DNA of 64,000 nt from Clostridium_AT radicumherbarum. GTDB lineage: Bacteria; Bacillota; Clostridia; Clostridiales; Clostridiaceae. The stretch spans positions 1,426,001 to 1,490,000 of the forward strand of contig NZ_JBJHZY010000001.1 in the NCBI RefSeq assembly GCF_045310525.1. The letters are read 5' to 3'. The notes under the pieces were generated by a model, which was given only the letters and a program-made list of their open reading frames with translations, did no database searches and had not been told where the DNA came from. Positions 62,099 to 64,000 of this stretch are shown in pieces. Within the stretch, counting starts at the first letter, position 1; the number at the start of each line of letters is the position of its first letter. Both the position numbers and the translations under genes were made by a program.

Positions 62099-63217
62099 AT
62101 GTCTCAAAAAACTCCAGATCAGTTTTTAAAAGAAATAGAAAGAACCAATAAAGGCAGACTCAAGATATATATCGGTGCAGCCCCTGGTGTAGGCAAAACC
62201 TATCAAATGCTTCGAGATGCCCATGAGATGAGAGAAAGTGGAATTGATGTAGCTATTGGGCTTGTTGAAACCTACGGAAGAAAGGGCACTATTGAGCAAA
62301 TAGGAGATTTGGAAATAATCCCACTTAAAGAGATAAATTATAAGAATGTTGCATTATTAGAAATGGATGTAGAAGCTATACTAAAGAGAAATCCTAAATT
62401 AGTAATAGTAGATGAACTTGCACACACCAATGTTCCTACCTCTAAAAATCAAAAACGATATCAAGATGTACTAGAAATAATAGACAATGGTATAAGTGTT
62501 ATGACTGCCGTAAATATTCAGCACATAGAGAGTCTAAATGATTATGTAAATAGAATGACTGAGATAAAGGTTAGAGAGACTATACCAGATTCTATGTTAG
62601 ACTTAGCAGACGAGGTAGAAGTCATTGATATTTCAATTGATGCTTTAAGAGACAGATTAAGGCAAGGAAAAATCTACAATAAAGACAAAATAGAAACTGC
62701 CTTAAATAATTTTTTTAGGGTTGGAAATCTTACAGCTCTTAGAGAATTAACTTTGAGAGAGGTAGCAAATGAAGTTGATGAACATCTTATGGAATATAAG
62801 AATGCAAAAAGTGTTGAAGGGCTGGTTGGCGCACAGGAAAAAATACTTGTTTGTGTTAATCTTAATTTTAATGCTGAATATCTTATACGAAGAGGATTTA
62901 GACTTTCTAAAATGCTAAAAGCCCCTCTTTCTATATTGTATGTAAAAAGCGAAGAATACACAGGTGAGAGGCTTAAAAAGCTGGATGAATTAAGTCAACT
63001 TTGCATAAAGTTTGGAGCTGAATTCAAAGTAATAACATCAGTTGATCCTGCCCTACCTATAATTGAATTCGCTAAGGAAAATGGAATAACTCAAGTAGTA
63101 ATTGGTCAATCTGCTAGAACCAGAGCACATGAAATAATGAAGGGGTCTATAGTAAGAAAGATAATGAGAGGAACTAAATATGTGGATGTTTTAGTAGTGG
63201 CTGACCCTAGGGTTTAG
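62099..63217 (+). CDS. Kinase-less KdpD-type sensor (N-terminal KdpD domain + USP domain)
   Basis: 372 residues, less than half of E. coli KdpD (894). The KdpD N-terminal domain has Walker A in YIGAAPGVGKTYQMLRDA and Walker B in LVIVDELAHTNVP. A universal-stress-protein domain (~residues 248-370, KILVCVNLNFNAEYLIRRGF, VIGQSARTRAHEIMKGS) follows and the gene stops. The four-helix membrane part, GAF region and kinase are missing, and no kdpE is near. In S. aureus KdpD this USP domain binds c-di-AMP. A stand-alone KdpD/KdpX-like gene has been described in C. acetobutylicum; equivalence is inference. Confidence 0.9.
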   Translation: MSQKTPDQFLKEIERTNKGRLKIYIGAAPGVGKTYQMLRDAHEMRESGIDVAIGLVETYGRKGTIEQIGDLEIIPLKEINYKNVALLEMDVEAILKRNPKLVIVDELAHTNVPTSKNQKRYQDVLEIIDNGISVMTAVNIQHIESLNDYVNRMTEIKVRETIPDSMLDLADEVEVIDISIDALRDRLRQGKIYNKDKIETALNNFFRVGNLTALRELTLREVANEVDEHLMEYKNAKSVEGLVGAQEKILVCVNLNFNAEYLIRRGFRLSKMLKAPLSILYVKSEEYTGERLKKLDELSQLCIKFGAEFKVITSVDPALPIIEFAKENGITQVVIGQSARTRAHEIMKGSIVRKIMRGTKYVDVLVVADPRV

Positions 63218-63250
63218 TAATTTTATTTTATTGTGTTATAATGTATTAAT

Positions 63251-63282
63251 AAATAGGCTATGTTTTAACATAGTCTATTTTT
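63251..63282 (+). terminator. Terminator of the kdp operon
   Basis: AAATAGGCTATGTT and AACATAGTCTATTTT pair with one wobble and a 2-base loop, followed by more T. Confidence 0.9.
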
Positions 63283-63313
63283 ATAAAAGATAATAATAAA
63301 AGGAGATAAATAT

Positions 63314-63535
63314 ATGGAACAGAATTTAAACGAAGAAATTTTAGATAAATTAACCAAGGTATGCTTGTGTAAGGCAATACCAAGATCTACTATGAAGAAA
63401 GCCATTAGAAATGGTGCAAGAACAGTAAAAGAGGTCCAAGCAGCTACGGGCGCTGGCTCTGGTCCTTGCAACGGCAGACGCTGCACTCCAAAAATAGAGC
63501 AGCTTTTAAAGGATATGCTGGGGGAAGAACTTTAA
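63314..63535 (+). CDS. BFD-like [2Fe-2S]-binding protein
   Basis: 73 residues. Cysteines occur as CLC (17 and 19) and, about 32 residues later, C-x4-C in GPCNGRRCTPKI, which is the BFD-type cluster pattern. The helix-turn-helix spacing STMKKAIRNGARTVKEVQAA matches. Such small proteins pass electrons or bind bacterioferritin, or act as modules of oxidoreductases; the partner is not visible here. It follows AAAGGAG. Confidence 0.92.
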   Translation: MEQNLNEEILDKLTKVCLCKAIPRSTMKKAIRNGARTVKEVQAATGAGSGPCNGRRCTPKIEQLLKDMLGEEL

Positions 63536-63705
63536 AACAAATTACTAAGAGTAAAATAATCCAAAAGTAATAACATTTAAATTTTGAGGAATACTAAATA
63601 TATTACAAATTAACTATAAATGTATAAAAAGTTTATTTGTGGACATAATACCTGTTAAATGAAAGAGATGTTTATCTTTTTTAAGTAATAAAATAGGAGG
63701 ATATT

Positions 63706-64000
63706 ATGTCTAAGAAAAAATTTTCATTATTAGTAATCCTAATGATAATTGCTTTTATAGGTATATTTGAAATAAGTTATAATATTGGATTTAAAAAATT
63801 AAATTCTTTGAATAATAATAGAGGACAGGGCCTTCAGTCAGCTAGTGATATAGATAAGTTAACCTTGAATTCAAATACTGAAAGTGTTATTTCATCAAAC
63901 GCCAAAGTAACTCTTAAAATAGAGTATGAAAAAAGTGGTGATATTGACAGCAGAGAAATGATCACTTCAGATTTTGCTGGAAAAAGTAAAGACCAATTAG
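63706..64000 (+). CDS. Secreted or membrane-anchored protein, possibly BofC-like (5' part)
   Basis: 98 codons to the window edge. ATG 63706 follows TAGGAGG. A signal anchor (FSLLVILMIIAFIGIFEISY) precedes a Ser/Asn-rich linker and a domain starting VISSNAKVTLKIEYEKSG and continuing DFAGKSKDQL. The last part resembles the BofC C-terminal module in clostridial secreted proteins, where a KIEYEKCG-type strand is followed by a GKT-x-x-QL turn. The match is by eye only, and the gene is incomplete. Confidence 0.6.
   Translation, partial: MSKKKFSLLVILMIIAFIGIFEISYNIGFKKLNSLNNNRGQGLQSASDIDKLTLNSNTESVISSNAKVTLKIEYEKSGDIDSREMITSDFAGKSKDQL

Noticed and set aside
1..64000. CRISPR array or prophage
   Set aside because: No regularly spaced direct repeats, no integrase, capsid, terminase or lysis genes were found on either strand.

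Overview
The window is a 64 kb piece of chromosome from a low-GC, endospore-forming anaerobe of the Clostridium type. The evidence is the very AT-rich sequence, strong AGGAGG-type ribosome binding sites, the spore genes gpr, yqfC and yqfD and a CotS-like kinase, pyruvate phosphate dikinase, CIRCE-controlled chaperones, and a full selenocysteine insertion locus. I see no prophage, intact insertion sequence or CRISPR array. Most of the window is core genome; the only clearly accessory stretch is about 12.1-14.4 kb. I do not assign a species.

Layout. 0-5.4 kb: rpmA (3' end), obgE, yhbY, nadD, yqeK, an LCP-family gene and an RluA-type pseudouridine synthase. 5.4-7.5 kb: a D,D-carboxypeptidase facing a ComEA-like gene. 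7.5-12.1 kb: the selenocysteine locus selD-selA-selB-tRNA-Sec, in which SelD itself contains selenocysteine (in-frame TGA plus a SECIS-like hairpin). 12.1-14.4 kb: small accessory genes, one a GAD-like/DUF1851 immunity-type protein, beside the tRNA gene. 14.4-20 kb: a class A penicillin-binding protein, then an orphan soluble histidine kinase with a TPR protein and an upstream 0A box. 20-24.3 kb: a phosphoesterase, a ComEC with a decayed C-terminal domain, holA and rpsT. 24.5-34 kb: gpr, an unknown small membrane protein, lepA, hemW and the CIRCE-hrcA-grpE-dnaK-dnaJ operon. 34-46.3 kb: prmA, rsmE, mtaB, a HIT gene, rpsU, yqeY, yqfC, yqfD, pgpH, ybeY, a dgkA-PAP2 fusion, cdd, era, recO and a DUF4342 gene. 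46.4-50 kb: a CcpN-like regulator beside ppdK. 50-57.3 kb: a CotS-like gene, dnaG-sigA, a PH-domain membrane protein, trmK, nif3 and the RNase P RNA. 57.3-63.2 kb: the potassium pump operon kdpFABC with a kinase-less KdpD. 63.3-64 kb: a BFD-like iron-sulfur protein and the start of a secreted protein.

How the parts fit. Ribosome maturation, tRNA modification, replication and transcription initiation (dnaG-sigA) and cell-wall synthesis make up most of the content. Two genes probably meet in c-di-AMP physiology: PgpH (hydrolysis) and the KdpD sensor with its USP domain. The orphan kinase with a 0A box, and a second 0A box before dnaG-sigA, suggest coupling to Spo0A.

The least explained signal is a 100-nt hairpin element present in two copies (447-546 and 38484-38583). 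Its central 34 nt are identical, while three stem base pairs differ by compensating double changes. Both copies lie just after an intrinsic terminator and 72-75 nt before a start codon.
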